Assembly: GCF_028869115.1 (NCBI RefSeq)
Contig: NZ_CP079800.1
Span: 2,517,501-2,581,500, forward strand
Direction of reading: 5' to 3'
Length of the DNA stretch: 64,000 nucleotides
DNA from: Pseudemcibacter aquimaris
GTDB lineage: Bacteria; Pseudomonadota; Alphaproteobacteria; Sphingomonadales; Emcibacteraceae
Shown here: in pieces, positions 61,174-64,000 of the stretch
Layout: every line of letters starts with the position of its first letter
Numbering within the stretch: position 1 is the stretch's first letter
Translations under genes and position numbers: made by a program
The notes under the pieces: model-generated
The model's database searches: none
Told to the model about the DNA's origin: nothing
The model's input: only the letters and a program-made list of their open reading frames with translations

Positions 61174-62463
61174 TCATTTTAAACGAATTCCTATGGAATG
61201 TTTATGAGCGTCGAGCCCCTCTTCATCGGCAAGAGACATGGCAGGCGGCCCAATAACCGCCAGATTATCCGCATCACATTCAATAAGTGTATTTCGTTTC
61301 ATGAAATCAAGCACGCTTAAGCCAGATGAAAATCTCGCGCTTCCTGATGTTGGCAAAACATGATTTGGCCCGGCGATATAATCACCGATGGCCTCGGGTG
61401 TATAACGGCCAATGAATATGGAACCGGCATTTCTGATTTTCACGGTAAACCCACGCGCGTCTTCCACCGCCACTTCAAGATGTTCCGGGGCGATTTGGTC
61501 AATAAGTGCCGGTGCATCATCAAGGTTATCCACAATAATAACACATCCGTGGTTTTCCCAACTGGTACGGGCGATTTCAGCACGAGGTAACGTTTTAAGG
61601 TGACCATCCACCGCTGCAATTACGTCTTTTGCATAATCCGCATCATCAGTGATTAATATACTTTGGGCGACCTCGTCATGTTCGGCCTGCGAAAGCAAAT
61701 CCATGGCAATCCATTTCGGATCATTTTGATTATCCGCCACCACAAGAATTTCTGAAGGACCCGCGATCATATCAATACCAACGGTTCCGAATACTTCCTT
61801 TTTCGCGGCGGCAACATAGGCATTACCCGGCCCCGCAATCACATCAACCGCATTAATCGTTTCGGTTCCGTAAGCAAGTGCACCAACCGCCTGCGCCCCA
61901 CCAATTTTATAAATTTCAGTGATACCTGAAACTTGCGCCGCGGCCAGCACCAGCGGATTTAATTCACCGTTCGGGCATGGCACAACCATGATAATGCGTT
62001 CAACGCCGGCGGCTTTTGCCGGAATAGCATTCATTAAAACGGATGATGGGTATGCCGCTTTACCGCCCGGCACATAAATACCGGCGGCACCAACAGCATT
62101 CCAACGAACGCCAAGACGTACGCCCTGCTCATCGGTCATGTCATCATCTTCGGGGATATGGCGAATGTGAAAATCACTAATGCGTTTTGCCGCGATTTTA
62201 AGGGCGTCCATGGTTTCCACGGATACCTGCTCAAGCGCCGCGTTTATTTCCGCGTCACTGACACGCATTGTGTCTTCGTTTAATTCAAGGTTATCAAATT
62301 TCGACGTATAATCAAAAAGGGCCTTATTCCCGTTTTCACGAACGTCTTTAAGAATTTCTTTAACGACACCAGATACGTCATTTTCCGTGTTACGGTTCGC
62401 TTTTAATAATTCTGAAAAAGCATCCGAAAACCCGGCATCTTTTGTGTTTAACTGATTAACCAT
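61174..62463 (-). CDS. hisD: Histidinol dehydrogenase
   Basis: A 429-residue zinc enzyme that oxidises histidinol to histidine in two NAD-dependent steps. It shows [25 protein letters not shown], the [19 protein letters not shown] loop, the catalytic EH pair in IAPEHLEV and [20 protein letters not shown]. The ATG at 62463 overlaps the hisG stop region by eight bases and has AGAGGGG upstream; the longer frame begins inside hisG. Confidence 0.95.
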   Translation of the reverse strand: MVNQLNTKDAGFSDAFSELLKANRNTENDVSGVVKEILKDVRENGNKALFDYTSKFDNLELNEDTMRVSDAEINAALEQVSVETMDALKIAAKRISDFHIRHIPEDDDMTDEQGVRLGVRWNAVGAAGIYVPGGKAAYPSSVLMNAIPAKAAGVERIIMVVPCPNGELNPLVLAAAQVSGITEIYKIGGAQAVGALAYGTETINAVDVIAGPGNAYVAAAKKEVFGTVGIDMIAGPSEILVVADNQNDPKWIAMDLLSQAEHDEVAQSILITDDADYAKDVIAAVDGHLKTLPRAEIARTSWENHGCVIIVDNLDDAPALIDQIAPEHLEVAVEDARGFTVKIRNAGSIFIGRYTPEAIGDYIAGPNHVLPTSGSARFSSGLSVLDFMKRNTLIECDADNLAVIGPPAMSLADEEGLDAHKHSIGIRLK

Positions 62464-63115
62464 CGAGCGCCCCTCTAACACGATCGATGATGTCGCTGAT
62501 TTCTTCGCTGCGGGTTTTAAACGCTGTACGGTTCACAATAAAACGTGACGTGATATCAATGATTTTTTCAATTTCAACAAGGCCGTTTGCCTTCATGGTC
62601 GCGCCCGTGCTGACCAGGTCAACAATACGGCGACAAAGACCAAGGCTTGGCGCAAGTTCCATAGCACCATTAAGCTTGATACATTCCGCCTGTACCCCAC
62701 GCTGTGCGAAATATTGTGCGGTTAAGTTCGGATACTTGGTCGCAACACGAACGTGGCTCCATTGGCTTGGGTCATCTGTTTCGCTTAATTCTTTAAGCTC
62801 AGCGACGGATAATCGACAATGCCCGATATCAAGGTCAAGCGGCGCATAAATTTCCGGATAATCAAATTCAAGAAGCACATCATTACCGGCAACGCCGATT
62901 TGCGCAGCACCAAAGGCAACAAAGGTCGCCACATCGAAACTTCTGACACGAATAATTTTTAGATGATCATGATTGGTATCAAAGGTAAGTTTACGTGATT
63001 TCGGATTATCAAAATCCGCTTCCGGCTCGATCCCCGCAGCGCGGATGATCGGCATAACTTCTTCGAGAATGCGCCCCTTTGGCAAGGCCATAATCATAGG
63101 TTCAATATCTGACAC
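62456..63115 (-). CDS. hisG: ATP phosphoribosyltransferase, short form (HisG)
   Basis: The first enzyme of histidine synthesis, joining ATP and PRPP. At about 219 residues it is the short form lacking the C-terminal regulatory domain, so it should need HisZ, which is not in the window. Motifs are [11 protein letters not shown], the Rossmann-like [17 protein letters not shown] and [15 protein letters not shown] for PRPP binding. I chose a GTG start at 63115 with AGGAATAA upstream; a TTG at 63136 is longer. It is translationally coupled to hisD. Confidence 0.93.
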   Translation of the reverse strand: MSDIEPMIMALPKGRILEEVMPIIRAAGIEPEADFDNPKSRKLTFDTNHDHLKIIRVRSFDVATFVAFGAAQIGVAGNDVLLEFDYPEIYAPLDLDIGHCRLSVAELKELSETDDPSQWSHVRVATKYPNLTAQYFAQRGVQAECIKLNGAMELAPSLGLCRRIVDLVSTGATMKANGLVEIEKIIDITSRFIVNRTAFKTRSEEISDIIDRVRGALDG

Positions 63116-63140
63116 CGTCTTATTCCTGATTACCAATTAT

Positions 63141-63161
63141 AAAAAATAGCGTAATCGCTAT
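63141..63161 (-). terminator. Intrinsic terminator after VOC gene
   Basis: On the minus strand ATAGCG-ATTA-CGCTAT forms a 6-bp stem followed by a run of T. It lies between the VOC gene and hisG and separates the DUF2948-VOC transcript from hisGD. Its short stem makes partial read-through possible. Confidence 0.65.
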
Positions 63162-63229
63162 AGATTCTGGCTTCTTTTACAGAAAATCAAGACTGATGGC
63201 TAGAGCAAATCTAAAGAAAACCAAATGGT

Positions 63230-63649
63230 TTAGACAAAATCTTCTTTAACCCCACTATAGCTTTTAAATTCAAGCGGGTTTCCCGATGGATCAATGATGA
63301 ACATCGTATGTTGCTGTTCGCGCTTGCCGGCATATCTGACCGTCGGTTTAATCACGAATGGATAATCATGTTTTTCCAGTGACGCCTGCACCTTTTCATA
63401 ATCATCAATTGATAAAACAACCCCGAAATGCGGGATCGGAACCTTAACCCCATCCACAAGACCACAATAATCAAGTTCCGGGATATTATCGGAAAGATGT
63501 GCGGTTACCTGATGGCCGAAAAAATTATAATCAAGCCAGGTTTCATTTGAACGCCCCTCCTCACAACCAAGGATATCGCCATAAAAATGACGTGTTGTAT
63601 CATGATCTTTCATTTTGAAAGAATAATGAAATGGTGGAATGTTACTCAT
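63230..63649 (-). CDS. VOC (glyoxalase/dioxygenase-fold) protein
   Basis: A 139-residue vicinal-oxygen-chelate protein. Metal-ligand positions are suggested by FHYSFKMKD at the N-terminus, IPHFGVVL in the middle and the terminal IDPSGNPLEFKSY. Such proteins may be isomerases, dioxygenases or antibiotic-modifying enzymes; this one is of the small predicted-dioxygenase/lactoylglutathione-lyase-like type. Its start overlaps the DUF2948 stop by eight bases. Confidence 0.8.
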   Translation of the reverse strand: MSNIPPFHYSFKMKDHDTTRHFYGDILGCEEGRSNETWLDYNFFGHQVTAHLSDNIPELDYCGLVDGVKVPIPHFGVVLSIDDYEKVQASLEKHDYPFVIKPTVRYAGKREQQHTMFIIDPSGNPLEFKSYSGVKEDFV

Positions 63650-64000
63650 TTAATCCCTCTAAAATTCCATGCTTTGGATGGCATTTCGCCTTATAGGGCT
63701 CCCCAATATCCTGCATGCTTGCTTCAATTAATTCTGTTTCAAGTCTGATCACCGCGTCCGCAGCAAAAATCAGATCAATGGCGATGTTGCCATTTTCCAA
63801 TTCACCCGCCTCAATCGCGAGCAATTCTAACACGTGGGATTTATCACCTTGTGGAATGTTTTGCGCGCTGACCTTAAGCACATTTTCAAAATGACAACCC
63901 GTGCGGATACGGTGACAATTATGCTTTTGATCCTTGCTGCCGATGCCGTGTTCTTCCCACTGGTATCTATTGATCATTAGGGCAAAAAGACGTTCGCGCG
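63642..64000 (-). CDS. DUF2948 family protein, partial at window edge
   Basis: The reading frame continues past the internal ATG at 63977 to the window edge (codons read ERLFALMINRYQWEE), so the 5' end lies outside the window. The visible 119 residues match DUF2948, including RTGCHFENVLKV, VLELLAIEAG and AADAVIRLETELIEASMQDIGEP. The family is alphaproteobacterial, of unknown function, and typically sits between murA and hisD; murA would be expected just beyond the edge. Confidence 0.82.
   Translation of the reverse strand, partial: RERLFALMINRYQWEEHGIGSKDQKHNCHRIRTGCHFENVLKVSAQNIPQGDKSHVLELLAIEAGELENGNIAIDLIFAADAVIRLETELIEASMQDIGEPYKAKCHPKHGILEGLNE

Overview
The window reads as chromosomal DNA of a free-living, probably marine, alphaproteobacterium of moderate GC content. 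The best taxonomic marker is the right end. There the gene order DUF2948 - VOC - hisG - hisD - UPF0262 - low-molecular-weight phosphatase - infA - maf - RNase E/G - yacG - tRNA-Phe is a typical alphaproteobacterial neighbourhood, and hisG is the short form. A lineage near Emcibacterales/Kordiimonadales is a guess from overall flavour, not a demonstrated placement.

Layout: 1-490 has no gene but holds a compact cluster of GC-rich hairpins. 491-921 is a CBS-pair protein broken by a one-base frameshift. 2124-4701 is a murL-murD2 pair, the alternative route to D-glutamate in peptidoglycan. 4.7-11 kb holds a TonB-C-like periplasmic protein, nnrS with an FNR/NNR-type box, a cyanophycin-synthetase-like ATP-grasp enzyme, an SDR and a SulP transporter. 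10.8-15.1 kb is a D-glutamate catabolic locus: a LysR regulator, dgcN, dgcA and a permease. 15.3-16.8 kb has three tandem PAS_5-like paralogues. 17.4-22.5 kb is a sugar locus (ThuA, NupG-type MFS, TIM-barrel epimerase, GMC oxidoreductase) with a LacI-type operator; a Tat-exported Gfo/Idh/MocA protein at 28.3 kb may belong with it.

22.5-25.0 and 35.3-37.7 kb encode two paralogous sensor kinases with doubled periplasmic binding domains. 25.1-28.2 kb carries a uridine-kinase-like protein, an APC permease and a PLP gamma-family enzyme. 29.8-35.3 kb is beta-oxidation (fadBA, divergent fadH). 37.8-41.3 kb holds a TonB-dependent receptor and a gabD-type dehydrogenase. 41.4-46.8 kb is a peroxide-defence locus: oxyR divergent from ahpC-ahpF-(OsmC/YcaO fusion).

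46.9-56.2 kb holds the clearest rearrangement. A Tat-exported FAD oxidoreductase and a type I secretion ABC transporter are both cut off within a few bases of each other at about 48255, tail to tail. A single deletion (or an assembly join) explains both. Upstream of the broken transporter lies its likely cargo, a 2234-residue Asp-rich VCBS/T1SS-143-type adhesin with five almost identical 531-bp repeats. No membrane-fusion gene remains. The best leads are this junction, the murL/murD2 plus dgcN/dgcA pairing of D-glutamate synthesis and breakdown, and the OsmC-YcaO fusion in an ahp operon.
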